From Rikenella microfusus (lineage in GTDB: Bacteria > Bacteroidota > Bacteroidia > Bacteroidales > VadinHA17): 64,000 bases of DNA. Under the pieces are notes generated by a model. It saw only the letters and a program-made list of their open reading frames with translations, did not search any database and was not told the DNA's origin. Shown here one piece after another: positions 17,807 to 27,778 of the stretch; positions within the stretch are counted from its first letter, which is position 1, and each line of letters starts with the position of its first letter. The position numbers and the translations under genes were made by a program. Location of the stretch: assembly GCA_020722575.1 (NCBI GenBank), contig DYKN01000003.1, positions 55,089 through 119,088 of the forward strand, read 5' to 3'.

Positions 17807-19012
17807 ATGAAATATTGTGTGAACGAGAAAGGATATTTTGGTGAATTTGGAGGAGCGTTTATTCCTGAAATGCTGTATCCGAACATTAAAGAATTACAGG
17901 ATAACTATCTGGGGATTATTGAAGATCCTGAGTTCCGGAAGGAATTTTATTATCTTCTCAGGCACTATGCAGGGAGGCCTTCACCTCTTTATTTTGCAGG
18001 TCGCTTATCAGATTATTACGGTACGCGTATTTTTCTCAAGCGTGAAGATCTCAACCACACCGGGGCACACAAGATTAACAATACTATTGGTCAGATTCTG
18101 ATAGCCAGGCGACTTGGAAAGTCGAGAATAATTGCAGAAACGGGAGCTGGACAACACGGGGTTGCAACCGCCACGGTTTGTGCACTCATGGGGCTAAAGT
18201 GTATTGTTTACATGGGTCGGCTCGATGTGGAACGACAGGCCCCTAATGTATTGAGAATGAAAATGCTCGGCGCGGAGGTAATACCGGTTGAAAGCGGAAA
18301 TATGACACTTAAAGATGCCACGAACGAGGCTATCCGCGACTGGATCAATAATCCCTCCGACACTTACTACCTTATCGGCTCCGTTGTGGGGCCGCATCCC
18401 TATCCCGACCTGGTCATGCGACTGCAATCAGTGATAAGTGAAGAAATGAAAAAACAGTTGCTGGAGCAAACAGGTTCAGAAAATCCCGATTGTATTATTG
18501 CATGTGTTGGAGGAGGAAGTAATGCCGCCGGGTCATTTTACCATTACCTCGATGATCCTGATGTGAGGCTCATAGCAGTAGAAGCTGCCGGTAAAGGAAT
18601 TAATACAGGAGAAACGGCAGCAACAATCGCCGCAGGTTTACCGGGTATTATCCACGGAAGCAAAACGATGCTAATGCAAAATAACGATGGACAAATAACA
18701 GAACCTTACTCTGTTTCGGCAGGCCTCGATTACCCGGGAATAGGTCCGCTTTTTGCATGGCTCAACCAGACAGGAAGAGTCCAGTTTGAACATGCCACCG
18801 ACGATGAGGCCCTCCAGGCTGCCTTTCGACTTATGAGACTTGAGGGTATAATACCTGCACTTGAACCCGCTCATGCCCTTGCAGTACTCGAGAAAATAAA
18901 ATTTCCCCCAAACAACAGAGTGGTGGTAATCCTCTCAGGAAGAGGCGATAAGGACATGTCTGCGTATATTAAATACGCCGGACATACTCTAATTCCCGAA
19001 AAAATATCTTAA
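17807..19012 (+). CDS. trpB: Tryptophan synthase beta chain
   Basis: Condenses indole with L-serine using pyridoxal phosphate. The 401-residue protein carries the PLP lysine at Lys89 in [12 protein letters not shown], the carboxylate loop [10 protein letters not shown] and the phosphate-binding GGGSNAAG. It is the canonical TrpB1 type, which pairs with TrpA (encoded 11 bases downstream). Its use of serine is a metabolic link to the cysteine genes at the end of the operon. Confidence 0.97.
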   Translation: MKYCVNEKGYFGEFGGAFIPEMLYPNIKELQDNYLGIIEDPEFRKEFYYLLRHYAGRPSPLYFAGRLSDYYGTRIFLKREDLNHTGAHKINNTIGQILIARRLGKSRIIAETGAGQHGVATATVCALMGLKCIVYMGRLDVERQAPNVLRMKMLGAEVIPVESGNMTLKDATNEAIRDWINNPSDTYYLIGSVVGPHPYPDLVMRLQSVISEEMKKQLLEQTGSENPDCIIACVGGGSNAAGSFYHYLDDPDVRLIAVEAAGKGINTGETAATIAAGLPGIIHGSKTMLMQNNDGQITEPYSVSAGLDYPGIGPLFAWLNQTGRVQFEHATDDEALQAAFRLMRLEGIIPALEPAHALAVLEKIKFPPNNRVVVILSGRGDKDMSAYIKYAGHTLIPEKIS

Positions 19013-19023
19013 TCACTCTGGTT

Positions 19024-19815
19024 ATGAATAGAATAGATAAACTCTTTGCAACAAAAGAAAATGGAGTGCTCTCAGTATATTTCACAGCAGGTTACCCTAC
19101 GGCCGGTTCAACTACCGATATCATCAAAACCCTTGCTGATTCAGGCGTTGATATGATTGAAATCGGTATTCCTTTTTCAGATCCGCTGGCCGACGGACCT
19201 GTAATACAGAAAAGCAGCACTACTGCCCTTAAAAACGGCATGAGCGTCAGCCTGCTCTTCAGCCAGCTTGAAGGAATAAGAAATTCTGTTAATGTTCCAC
19301 TTATTCTGATGGGTTACCTTAACCCGGTGCTGAAATATGGCGTCGAAAATTTCTGCCAGAGATGCTCTGAAACAGGTATTGACGGAGTTATCCTTCCCGA
19401 CCTGCCACCGGAGGTCTATATTGAAAAGTACCGCACTACCTTCAAGAAATATGGAATATACAATATCCTGCTTATCTCTCCCCGAACCGATACAGGAAGA
19501 ATAAGATTCATCGACACCGTATCCGAAGGTTTTATCTACATGGTTTCCGCTTCCTCGGTTACAGGTATAAAAAAAGGATTCACTGATGAACAAAGGGAAT
19601 ATTTCAAAAGGATCAGAGAAATGAATCTGAAAAATCCACTTTTGATAGGGTTCGGAATATCGTCGCATGAAACCTTTACCGAAGCATGCAAAAATGCGCG
19701 GGGTGCAATCGTGGGAAGCGCCTTTATAAAAATGCTTGGAGAAAAAGGCTTCAGCAAAGAAAATATTAAAAATTTTATTGAAAATATTAAATCTACAAGT
19801 AAAGTAACAGGCTAA
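19024..19815 (+). CDS. trpA: Tryptophan synthase alpha chain
   Basis: Cleaves indole-3-glycerol phosphate and channels indole to TrpB. The 263-residue TIM barrel has YFTAGYP at 19-25, catalytic Glu46 in MIEIGIPFSDP and Asp57 in LADGP, plus the GFGIS phosphate motif. It is followed by cysE after only four bases, with no terminator-like hairpin between them. Confidence 0.96.
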   Translation: MNRIDKLFATKENGVLSVYFTAGYPTAGSTTDIIKTLADSGVDMIEIGIPFSDPLADGPVIQKSSTTALKNGMSVSLLFSQLEGIRNSVNVPLILMGYLNPVLKYGVENFCQRCSETGIDGVILPDLPPEVYIEKYRTTFKKYGIYNILLISPRTDTGRIRFIDTVSEGFIYMVSASSVTGIKKGFTDEQREYFKRIREMNLKNPLLIGFGISSHETFTEACKNARGAIVGSAFIKMLGEKGFSKENIKNFIENIKSTSKVTG

Positions 19816-19819
19816 AAAA

Positions 19820-20623
19820 ATGAAAATAGGAATGTACGGAAAACTGTTTTGTAAAAGATCTTCAGGTTTTTTGCTTAAGAAGGAAATTATCTGTTTTCTT
19901 AAAAGAACTACAGCATATTTATATCCGGTTCTCTCAGAACCGGGTTATGGAAAATCCACTCCACGAAATGTAAGGAAATGTCTATGCTCTATTCTTAGAT
20001 CGATAGAAGACAAACTCCCCGGTAAACCAGAAGAATTAGCCAGAAATTTTATGGATAAATTACCTGAAGTAAAGGGACAACTCGATGATGATGCCGCATT
20101 CATTATGGAGGGTGATCCAGCAGCAACCTCTGTTGATGAAGTGATTATCACTTATCCGGGATTTTATGCAATACTCGTTTATCGTGTTGCAAACAGACTT
20201 GCAAATGCCGGTCTACCTCTGATTCCACGCATCCTTACTGAACATGCCCATTCGGTTACAGGGATCGACATTCATCCGAAGGCAACAATAGATTCTCCGT
20301 TTTTCATCGACCATGGAACGGGAATTGTCATTGGAGAGACATCAATTATCGGCAAAAGGGTAAAACTTTACCAGGGAGTAACTATCGGGGCTTTGAGTGT
20401 TAAGAAAGAGATGGCCAACCAAAAACGTCATCCGACAATAGAAAATGATGTGATTATATATGCCGGAAGCACAATACTGGGCGGTGAGACGGTTATAGGA
20501 CACGACAGTATCATTGGAGGAAATGTGTGGCTAACATCTTCAGTTCCTCCATTTTCACTCGTTTATCACGAGAATATAATTAAAGTACGAGAAAGAAACG
20601 GAAATCAAACAACCAAACTTTAA
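19820..20623 (+). CDS. cysE: Serine O-acetyltransferase
   Basis: Acetylates L-serine from acetyl-CoA, the first step of cysteine synthesis. The 267-residue protein has an N-terminal helical domain and, from about residue 150, a left-handed beta-helix of hexapeptide repeats: [25 protein letters not shown] and [11 protein letters not shown], with the catalytic Asp/His pair in IDHG. It is of the EpsC-like type common in Bacteroidetes. Location immediately after trpA (four bases) and before cysK (four bases) places cysteine synthesis under the trp promoter and attenuator. Confidence 0.93.
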   Translation: MKIGMYGKLFCKRSSGFLLKKEIICFLKRTTAYLYPVLSEPGYGKSTPRNVRKCLCSILRSIEDKLPGKPEELARNFMDKLPEVKGQLDDDAAFIMEGDPAATSVDEVIITYPGFYAILVYRVANRLANAGLPLIPRILTEHAHSVTGIDIHPKATIDSPFFIDHGTGIVIGETSIIGKRVKLYQGVTIGALSVKKEMANQKRHPTIENDVIIYAGSTILGGETVIGHDSIIGGNVWLTSSVPPFSLVYHENIIKVRERNGNQTTKL

Positions 20624-20627
20624 CAAT

Positions 20628-21527
20628 ATGAAATTTTACAATATTCTTGAATCAATCGGCAATACACCGCATATACGATTGTCGAAGCTATTTCCTTTTC
20701 ACGAAGTTTGGATAAAGGATGAAAGAAGAAATCCCGGAAGCAGTATAAAAGATCGCATAGCCGTTGCCATGGTTGAAGATGCTGAAAAAGAAGGGAAGCT
20801 CAAAAAAGGAGGTTTGATAGTGGAACCTACATCGGGAAATACCGGTATAGGGCTTGCAATTGCAGGTGCAGTAAAGGGTTACAGGGTAATACTTGTCATG
20901 CCCGAAACGATGAGTGTCGAACGGAGAAAGTTGCTGGTGGCCTATGGTGCAGAACTTGTTCTGACACCGGGTCAATCGGGTATGAGGGGCGCTATTGAAA
21001 AAGCCGGGGAAATTGTCCGCGAAAACCCCGGTGCCTGGATGCCGATGCAGTTTGAAAACCCTTCAAACCCAATGATACACATGCTTGCTACAGCACAGGA
21101 AATTTTAAATGACTTTCCTGAAGGTTTCGATTATTTTATAACAGGGGTGGGAACAGGGGGTCATATTAACGGGGTCGGAACAGTTCTAAAAGAAAAATTT
21201 CCTGACATAAAAATAATAGCGGTTGAACCGGAAGACTCGCCTGTTTTGAGCGGTGGTTCTCCCGGGCCGCATGGAATTCAGGGTATTGGTGCAGGGTTTG
21301 TACCAAAAAATTACAAAGAAGAAATTGTCTCAGAAATAATTAGCATTAAAACTACCGAAGCAAAAGAGATGGCAGGGAAAGCTGCTCTGAAAGAAGGCCT
21401 TTTTGCAGGTATTTCAACAGGTGCTTCGTTACGGGCTGTCGAAATAATAACCGGCAAAGTACGGAAAGGATCAAGAATACTTACCGTTGCGTATGATACA
21501 GGAGAAAGATATCTCAGCCTGCTTTAG
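20628..21527 (+). CDS. cysK: Cysteine synthase (O-acetylserine sulfhydrylase)
   Basis: Makes L-cysteine from O-acetylserine and sulfide. A 299-residue fold-type II PLP enzyme with the PLP lysine at Lys41 in NPGSSIKDR, the substrate loop PTSGNTGIG and the phosphate-binding [12 protein letters not shown]. It ends the operon that begins with trpE. No hairpin with a T-run follows, so the operon end is not sharply marked; the next gene has its own promoter. A cystathionine beta-synthase-like role is less likely given the pairing with cysE. Confidence 0.94.
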   Translation: MKFYNILESIGNTPHIRLSKLFPFHEVWIKDERRNPGSSIKDRIAVAMVEDAEKEGKLKKGGLIVEPTSGNTGIGLAIAGAVKGYRVILVMPETMSVERRKLLVAYGAELVLTPGQSGMRGAIEKAGEIVRENPGAWMPMQFENPSNPMIHMLATAQEILNDFPEGFDYFITGVGTGGHINGVGTVLKEKFPDIKIIAVEPEDSPVLSGGSPGPHGIQGIGAGFVPKNYKEEIVSEIISIKTTEAKEMAGKAALKEGLFAGISTGASLRAVEIITGKVRKGSRILTVAYDTGERYLSLL

Positions 21528-21675
21528 ACTTTACCTTCATCCTTCCGTCGTGTATCTTTCGTATTACATTTTTTCTCCTGATTTCTCGGGAAGTTCGCTA
21601 TAACTATGTCTTTTAAATGCTTTTTTCTTTATTTAATCTTTTATCTTTTGTTTTTTGTCTTTTATCTTTATTTAA
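21528..21675. repeat. Pyrimidine-rich low-complexity tract downstream of cysK
   Basis: The gap before comM consists mostly of C and T on the plus strand, with repeated forms of CTTTTATCTTT and TTTTTTGTC. It resembles the tracts at 8695-8800 and 11051-11114. Its end overlaps the proposed comM promoter. Confidence 0.45.
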
Positions 21676-21684
21676 TTATTTTTG
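21654..21684 (+). promoter_or_regulatory. Promoter of comM
   Basis: TTTG at 21654-21657 and TATTTTTG at 21677-21684 are separated by 19 bases, matching the Bacteroidetes -33/-7 pattern. The start codon is 28 bases downstream of the -7 box. Confidence 0.65.
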
Positions 21685-21712
21685 ATTTGCATTTCCTTAA
21701 ACGTGCTTTAAC

Positions 21713-23251
21713 ATGCTGGTAAAAACATTTGCGAGCGCAGTAAACGGCATTGATGCCGTTACAGTGACAATTGAGGTAAATGTCTCAAGGGGTGTAAGGT
21801 TTTTTCTTGTTGGTTTGCCTGATGTAGCGGTAAAAGAGAGTCAGCAGCGGATTGAGTCAGCTTTTCGGTCACTCGGTTTCCACTGGCCGGGGAAACAGGT
21901 TGTTATTAATATGGCGCCGGCCGACATACGGAAGGAAGGGTCGTCGTATGATCTTGCTTTAGCGGCTGGCATTCTGGCAGCCGATGAAAAGATAGTCCAC
22001 GGAATCCTTGATTCGTTTGTCATGATGGGAGAACTCTCTCTCGACGGCACCCTTCAGCCAGTAAGAGGTGTCCTCCCCATTGCCATAAGGGCAAGAGAAG
22101 AAGGATTTAAGGGATTAATCGTGCCTTCCAGAAACGCTCGCGAAGCAGCAGTGGTCAACGGAATTGATGTATACGGAATGAATTCACTTGGTGAGGTTGT
22201 CGATTTTTTGAACGGGAAAGGGAATTTTAAACCGGTTAAGGTGGATCTGAATGAACTTTTCAACAGAGAAGCGAACAGATATGATATTGATTTTTCTGAT
22301 GTTAAAGGGCAGGAGAGTGTGAAAAGAGCGCTTGAAGTGGCGGCAGCCGGGAACCATAATGTTATTATGATTGGCCCACCAGGTGGTGGTAAAACAATGC
22401 TTGCAAGAAGACTCCCCACCATCATCCCTCCGCTTATGCTTGAGGAAGCACTGGAGACAACCAAAATTCATTCAGTAGCCGGCAAGATTGATGATAACAT
22501 TTCTCTCATGATACGCCGTCCTTTCCGATCACCTCATCATACTATATCTGATGTGGCACTTGTGGGCGGTGGAACCTGGCCACAACCCGGTGAGATATCC
22601 CTTGCTCATAACGGAGTATTGTTCCTCGATGAACTCCCGGAATTTAAAAGAAGCGTTCTGGAGGTATTGAGACAACCACTCGAAGACCGTGTAATTACTA
22701 TATCAAGAGCAAAATTTACTGTAGACTATCCTGCAAACTTCATGTTAATTGCTTCAATGAATCCATGTCCCTGTGGATATCATAACCACCCTGAAAAAGA
22801 TTGTACCTGTTCGGCAGGTATGATCCAGAAATATCTCAGCAGAATAAGCGGCCCCCTTCTTGATAGAATTGATATCCATATCGAGGTAATCCCCGTAAAA
22901 TATGAAAAACTCTCAGCCAACATCACATCCGAAAACTCAGTTATCATACGTGAAAGAGTAATAAAAGCAAGGGCTATTCAGGCTGAAAGATTCAAAAACA
23001 TTAACGGTATTTACACCAATTCCCAGATGACCCCATCACTACTGAGAAAATACTGCCATCTTGATGAAGCGGGAAGCCGGTTGCTCAAAACCGCAATGGA
23101 CCTGCGAGGCCTCTCTGCGAGAGCCTATGATCGAATTTTAAAAGTGGCAAGAACAATTGCCGATCTGGATGAGTCGGAAAATATCCAGGCAAGCCATATC
23201 AGTGAGGCAATAAACTACAGAAGCCTCGACAGAGAAGGGTGGGCCGGATAA
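21713..23251 (+). CDS. comM: ComM/YifB-family AAA+ ATPase (Mg-chelatase-like)
   Basis: A 512-residue protein with an N-terminal Lon-protease-like fold (about 1-170), a magnesium-chelatase-type AAA+ module with Walker A GPPGGGKT near 220-228 and Walker B LFLDELPEF, a Cys-rich CPCGYHNHPEKDC insertion, and a C-terminal Mg-chelatase domain. In proteobacteria ComM is a hexameric helicase promoting branch migration during natural transformation. With comF also in this window, DNA uptake is possible but not shown. It has its own promoter. Confidence 0.93.
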   Translation: MLVKTFASAVNGIDAVTVTIEVNVSRGVRFFLVGLPDVAVKESQQRIESAFRSLGFHWPGKQVVINMAPADIRKEGSSYDLALAAGILAADEKIVHGILDSFVMMGELSLDGTLQPVRGVLPIAIRAREEGFKGLIVPSRNAREAAVVNGIDVYGMNSLGEVVDFLNGKGNFKPVKVDLNELFNREANRYDIDFSDVKGQESVKRALEVAAAGNHNVIMIGPPGGGKTMLARRLPTIIPPLMLEEALETTKIHSVAGKIDDNISLMIRRPFRSPHHTISDVALVGGGTWPQPGEISLAHNGVLFLDELPEFKRSVLEVLRQPLEDRVITISRAKFTVDYPANFMLIASMNPCPCGYHNHPEKDCTCSAGMIQKYLSRISGPLLDRIDIHIEVIPVKYEKLSANITSENSVIIRERVIKARAIQAERFKNINGIYTNSQMTPSLLRKYCHLDEAGSRLLKTAMDLRGLSARAYDRILKVARTIADLDESENIQASHISEAINYRSLDREGWAG

Positions 23252-23344
23252 AAACCCTCAAAAAGCATAATCCGAAAATTAACTTTTTTGTAAAATCAAA
23301 GTTTTATTTCTAAATTTAAAATCATTTTTTTCGGTTAAAACCTG

Positions 23345-24460
23345 ATGAATAATATTGCCAGGCAAATTAGAGAAAAGCTTTCTGGACATCATATGATATT
23401 TGCTTACAGAGGCATGGTGACCAACGAGAATTCAACATCATTGCTCATGCTTCTGGAAAAGGAAATTGAAAGTTCGGAATTCGGTTATCTGGCAAGGAAA
23501 AGACTTTTTATGTTTGTTGTTGAAAGTCTTCAGAACGTCTCGCGACACAGCAACCCTGAAAAATATGGTGATATGTCTCTGGTATTATATGCCAGAAATC
23601 CTGAAGGATATACCGTTACGACAGGCAATGTTATAGAGAACCAGGCCATTGAAAATCTAAGGGAAAAACTTGAACGTATTAACAGTCTGAATCCTGGAAA
23701 TATTCGAAATGTTTACAGGCAGATGCTCAATGCATCGGAGTTCAGCAGCAAGGGCGGAGCAGGCCTTGGGCTGATTGAAATGGCAAAAAAGACAGGCAAC
23801 AGACTCGATTTTGACTTTATCCCTCTCGACAACAAATATTCCTATTTTATTTTAAGCAAAACCGTCGATGCCAGCGGCAAATCATGCGAAGACATAACCT
23901 CCTCAAGAAAATTCAAAAGCAGCGTCGTTATTGAAATTGAGCGGCTGATGACGCTCAATAACATATATCTCATCTGGTCAGGCCATTTCTCAACCGATTT
24001 AAGCGATGAAGTGCTCAAATTTACTGAGACAGATCTCACTGAAAAAAGCATTAAATCATCTTTAAAAAGAAAAATTTTTGGTATACTTATTGAAGCTCTC
24101 GAAAATGTTGCAAAACATAGTCCAGGTAGCAGGGAAGCAGAATTATACGGAATGCCCTTGTTAATTTTCCGTCAGGGAGATGCAAATAAATATTCAATCG
24201 TAACCGGTAATCTAATTGAGAATAATAAAATACAACCGCTTAAAGAAAAAATAGATATAATAAACAATGCCAGCAAGGAATCGTTGAAAACACTGATAAC
24301 AGAATCGTTGCGCCAATTGCAGATTAACTCCAGGAGCACCGGAAACCTCGGCCTGCTGGAAATGGCAAGAAAATCAGGTGGACGACTGAATTATTCTTTT
24401 GATAAAATTAATGACCGCTATTCATATTTTACCCTGGATATAACAATCACCGAAAAATGA
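23345..24460 (+). CDS. Tandem SiaB-like (GHKL-type) kinase protein
   Basis: A 371-residue protein made of two similar halves of about 185 residues. Each half has an ATPase N-box-like motif (VESLQNVSRHS with Glu60/Asn64; EALENVAKHS near 249), a conserved YxVxTGNxIEN segment, and a G-box-like end (GGAGLGLIEMAKK near 133; GNLGLLEMARK near 332), followed by YSYF. This resembles the SiaB family, anti-sigma-factor-like kinases that phosphorylate a SiaC/SpoIIAA-type partner in P. aeruginosa. Two such domains in one chain suggest an intramolecular dimer. No SiaC- or SiaA-like gene is adjacent. The family assignment is from memory of motifs. Confidence 0.7.
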   Translation: MNNIARQIREKLSGHHMIFAYRGMVTNENSTSLLMLLEKEIESSEFGYLARKRLFMFVVESLQNVSRHSNPEKYGDMSLVLYARNPEGYTVTTGNVIENQAIENLREKLERINSLNPGNIRNVYRQMLNASEFSSKGGAGLGLIEMAKKTGNRLDFDFIPLDNKYSYFILSKTVDASGKSCEDITSSRKFKSSVVIEIERLMTLNNIYLIWSGHFSTDLSDEVLKFTETDLTEKSIKSSLKRKIFGILIEALENVAKHSPGSREAELYGMPLLIFRQGDANKYSIVTGNLIENNKIQPLKEKIDIINNASKESLKTLITESLRQLQINSRSTGNLGLLEMARKSGGRLNYSFDKINDRYSYFTLDITITEK

Positions 24461-24461
24461 A

Positions 24462-25205
24462 TCAATCAAAAAATTGTAATTCAAGCGATTCCCCATCCCA
24501 TTCCGCATAATTGGCCCTCCGTATCCAATCGCCCAGAATTACTACTGTTGATGAATCTGTAATTTTCTGTTTCAGCACAATATGCCGGTGACCATAAATA
24601 AAATAGTCAACAGCATCCTTTTCAAGTATCCTCAGCGAATGCCTGAAAAGGTCTTCTTTCTCCATACCCAGATAATCGAGTGAAATTCCTTTGCTGAGCC
24701 TGCTTTTTTTCGACCACCAGTGACCAAAGCCCATTCCCAGTCTCGGGTGCAGAGAGGAATACATAATCTGTAATGGTCTGTTTCTGAAAATTCCAAGTAT
24801 GATCTTAAACGGAATATTTCTTGAGCCAAGCCCTTCACCATGAGCAATATAGAAGTTTTTTCCGTTAAATGTTGCCATTAAAGGTTTATGATGTATTATT
24901 GCCCCGCATTCTTCCTCAAGATATTTCCCTATCCACATATCATGATTCCCGGAGAAAAAGTGAACAGGTATACCGGAATCTGTCAAAGATGAAATGGTGC
25001 CCAGGAATCTTGTGAATCCCCGCGGTACCACATAACGGTATTCCCACCAGAAATCGAACACGTCACCTACAAGATAAATCTCTTCAGCTGAAGGAGCAAT
25101 ACTATTTAACCATCTTACAACCTTTCTCTCCCTGCCGGCAGGATCAGTTCCAGCATTAAGCCCAAGATGAAAATCGGATGCAAAATATTTTTTCTTATCC
25201 TGCAC
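24462..25205 (-). CDS. lpxH: UDP-2,3-diacylglucosamine diphosphatase (lipid A pathway)
   Basis: Hydrolyses UDP-2,3-diacylglucosamine to lipid X. The 247-residue calcineurin-like phosphoesterase has its two-metal site in SDFHLG (Asp10, His12), GDVFDFWWE, GNHDMW, AHGEG and GHRHI. The first codon is GTG; no ATG lies between the upstream gene and the essential SDFH motif, so this start is well constrained. It is 13 bases after the second TlpA-like gene, making it the third gene of that leftward operon. Its end faces the SiaB-like gene with a one-base gap. Confidence 0.9.
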   Translation of the reverse strand: MQDKKKYFASDFHLGLNAGTDPAGRERKVVRWLNSIAPSAEEIYLVGDVFDFWWEYRYVVPRGFTRFLGTISSLTDSGIPVHFFSGNHDMWIGKYLEEECGAIIHHKPLMATFNGKNFYIAHGEGLGSRNIPFKIILGIFRNRPLQIMYSSLHPRLGMGFGHWWSKKSRLSKGISLDYLGMEKEDLFRHSLRILEKDAVDYFIYGHRHIVLKQKITDSSTVVILGDWIRRANYAEWDGESLELQFFD

Positions 25206-25218
25206 AGATAGCTGAAAT

Positions 25219-26388
25219 TTAAAATCCGAATATCTGCGTTAGTTTTACCTGAAGTTCACGGCCATGTAGATTTGATGCAATTATCTCACCATTTTTATCA
25301 TACAGGTAGTTTGCAGGCAATATTTTTACATTATATAATATAGCAATTTTTGGATCTGAGGGATCATCTTCACGGACATTTATCCATTGAAGTTCGTCAA
25401 ATTTTACTGCCCTCCGCCACGTATTTTCATCAAGATCCAGATTTATTTGATAGATCTCAAAACCCCTGTTCTTATATTTGCTGTACAATTTTTTCAGTTC
25501 AAGATTCTCCGCCACGCAATCTTTCGATGCAGCCGACCAGAACGCGAGAAGCACATATTTCCCCTTTAGAGAAGAGAGGGCAATTCTTTTGCCTTCAAGG
25601 TCAGCAAGATTCGGATCGAGTACCCTTACAGGAGCATTCTGTGCAATCTGCTGAAGCTGATTTACGTAAAATCTCGACTTCTCCTGCTCAAAGTTTGATT
25701 TCAAAGCCCTCGCCTGTTTCGACGAAGGATAATAAAAATTCAGAGTATCCGAAACAATCTTCATAAACTGAATGTCGCGAGGATCATACAGAACATAGGT
25801 CTGATCATCCAGCTTCTGGTAAATTGCCTTAATTGAGGCAAAAGACCTGAGGTTATTTAGAATGAAGTTAATATTAAACATCCTCTGGTCTTTAAGAATT
25901 CTGGTATAAGCTTGATTTAATTCCTGCTCTTTGTCTTCAAAACCAGGTTTGCCATATACTCCATTATAAACTTTCCTGAGTGAGTCAATCATGGTCTGTG
26001 TCACTGAAAGTGCTGAATCAAGTAACATCAATCTGGCTGTACCCGGAGAGCCGGTAACTGAATATTCTTCACTCAATAATTCGGTTCTGAAAATAACGCT
26101 GATCTTTTCTCCCGGCTCCGCCAGAAGGGTGATAAAACCTCTACTGGTAATGCCCAGCTGATAAAACTCCGGTATTATAGCTTTTATTTTCAACCTGAAG
26201 GTGCCATTTTTCCTAATTTTTACCGAATCAATCCTGACAGGCATGTCAATATCGATCTTGTTTATATACATATAGCCCTTCTCAGGTTTTTCAAGTTTGC
26301 CCTCAATTAATATTCTGTTTTGCCTGCTGCAGGAGGCAACAACAGCCATCAAAACAAAGAGAACAATCAACCGGATTTTGATCATCAT
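25219..26388 (-). CDS. TlpA/DUF4369-type lipoprotein with a degenerate thioredoxin active site
   Basis: A 389-residue protein with a lipoprotein signal ending in ASC, a DUF4369-like N-terminal region and a C-terminal thioredoxin-like domain. Where an active protein has WCPPC, this one reads AFWSAASKDCV (about residues 284-292), so the first, nucleophilic cysteine is a serine and only the second remains. It should not catalyse normal dithiol exchange. It sits 45 bases after an intact paralog and 13 before lpxH. It could be a binding or regulatory partner of the active copy, or a thiol protein of another kind. The cellular site is probably the outer membrane or periplasm. Confidence 0.82.
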   Translation of the reverse strand: MMIKIRLIVLFVLMAVVASCSRQNRILIEGKLEKPEKGYMYINKIDIDMPVRIDSVKIRKNGTFRLKIKAIIPEFYQLGITSRGFITLLAEPGEKISVIFRTELLSEEYSVTGSPGTARLMLLDSALSVTQTMIDSLRKVYNGVYGKPGFEDKEQELNQAYTRILKDQRMFNINFILNNLRSFASIKAIYQKLDDQTYVLYDPRDIQFMKIVSDTLNFYYPSSKQARALKSNFEQEKSRFYVNQLQQIAQNAPVRVLDPNLADLEGKRIALSSLKGKYVLLAFWSAASKDCVAENLELKKLYSKYKNRGFEIYQINLDLDENTWRRAVKFDELQWINVREDDPSDPKIAILYNVKILPANYLYDKNGEIIASNLHGRELQVKLTQIFGF

Positions 26389-26433
26389 TAACTGTTTTAT
26401 TATTTAGTTAATAATTCACTTCATCGGTCATTT

Positions 26434-27594
26434 TTACTTGAAGATCTCTTCAAGTTTTGCCTGCAGGTTATTTCCACGAAGGTTTACAGTAATTATCTTA
26501 CCTTCCCTGTCAAGCAGAAGGTTAAATGGGATACTTTCAATTTTATATAGCGGGACAACCGATGAGTTCCAGTAGCGGAGATCACTTACATGAATCCACC
26601 TTCCCAGATTATCTTCTTTAATGCCCTTGAGCCATGCTTCACGTGTTCTGTCGAGTGAAACCTGGAATATTTCAAATCCCTTTTCATGATATTTATCATA
26701 TGCTCTCACCAGATTGGGGCTTTCACTGCGACAGGGAGGGCACCATGCTGCCCAGAAATCCAGAAGAACTATCTTACCCCTTGTTGAGGAGAGTGAGACC
26801 ATCTTGCCGTCAGGTGATGGAAGAGTTATCTCAGGGGCAACCTTCCCGGGCGACAGAAGAGTACCTCCTGTTCCGGTAATGTTTTCCACCAATGCGGCAA
26901 CCTGCTCATGTAAAGCTTTAACAGGGCCTGATTCAGGATAACGACCATAAAGAGCAGAATCTACCTTGATAAAATAATCAATGTCGTTAACCGGATCCAG
27001 AACATAAACCTCTGGCGCAACCTGCTGATAAAGCAGTATTAAAGTAAACATCGAACCAAGATTCTTATCAATAATATTCTTTGTATAGACATTCAACTCC
27101 GATAAATAAGCCTGGGCCATGCTGTCAATGGTTTGCAGAACCTTTGACAGATTCGGGCTGTCAGAATTCTCATTGTAAATCTGATTCAAGCCACGCAATT
27201 TCTCCCTTGTCGCATTCATGGTTCCGGTATATTGTATTATTTTTTGCATGCTTTCCGAACCAGTTACCGACGACGGCTCATTCAGCTTATTGTAAACTGC
27301 TTTAATCTCTATCTTTTCGCCAGGTTCTGCCAGTACAGTATAAGAAATGCCATTAGCCTGTTTAAGCAAATAAAATACAGGATAATCAATTGCTCTGGTA
27401 AAAGAAAATTCTCCAGATTCAGTCAGTTTCATGGAATCGACATTTTCGTAATCAATTTCCTTTATTTCTTCAAGGTAAATATATTCACCTTTTGGAGCCT
27501 TCTCGAGTTTCCCCGAAATAGTTACTATATTTTTCTGGCATCCTCCTGTTAAAAATGATGCCAGTAATGCTGTGATCAGAAAACCTTTTTTCAT
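26434..27594 (-). CDS. TlpA-like thiol-disulfide oxidoreductase lipoprotein (DUF4369)
   Basis: A 386-residue periplasmic or membrane-anchored thioredoxin-like protein. It has a signal peptide with lipobox TGGC, a DUF4369-type N-terminal domain and a C-terminal redoxin domain with an intact active site WAAWCPPCR (about 279-287). Such proteins reduce disulfides in exported proteins. It is the first gene of a three-gene leftward operon. A -7 box TATCTTTG (complement of 27635-27642) lies about 40 bases upstream of the start. Confidence 0.9.
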   Translation of the reverse strand: MKKGFLITALLASFLTGGCQKNIVTISGKLEKAPKGEYIYLEEIKEIDYENVDSMKLTESGEFSFTRAIDYPVFYLLKQANGISYTVLAEPGEKIEIKAVYNKLNEPSSVTGSESMQKIIQYTGTMNATREKLRGLNQIYNENSDSPNLSKVLQTIDSMAQAYLSELNVYTKNIIDKNLGSMFTLILLYQQVAPEVYVLDPVNDIDYFIKVDSALYGRYPESGPVKALHEQVAALVENITGTGGTLLSPGKVAPEITLPSPDGKMVSLSSTRGKIVLLDFWAAWCPPCRSESPNLVRAYDKYHEKGFEIFQVSLDRTREAWLKGIKEDNLGRWIHVSDLRYWNSSVVPLYKIESIPFNLLLDREGKIITVNLRGNNLQAKLEEIFK

Positions 27595-27778
27595 TGCACT
27601 ATAATTGTATTACTTTTGTAAATTTAATTGTGTGCAAAGATATTCTTCTTTTTTATTGAATGAAAGGTTTTTGTTTTAATTAAAATAAGTTATTTTAAAT
27701 CTGATTGGAATTAATTGCTTCTGTAAATTTTGGATTTCAAATAAAATGATTTAACTTAAAAGGGTAAAAATTTCCGTT

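Noticed and set aside
22184..22471. Minus-strand open frame within comM
   Set aside because: Lies wholly inside the conserved AAA+ coding region; a shadow frame.
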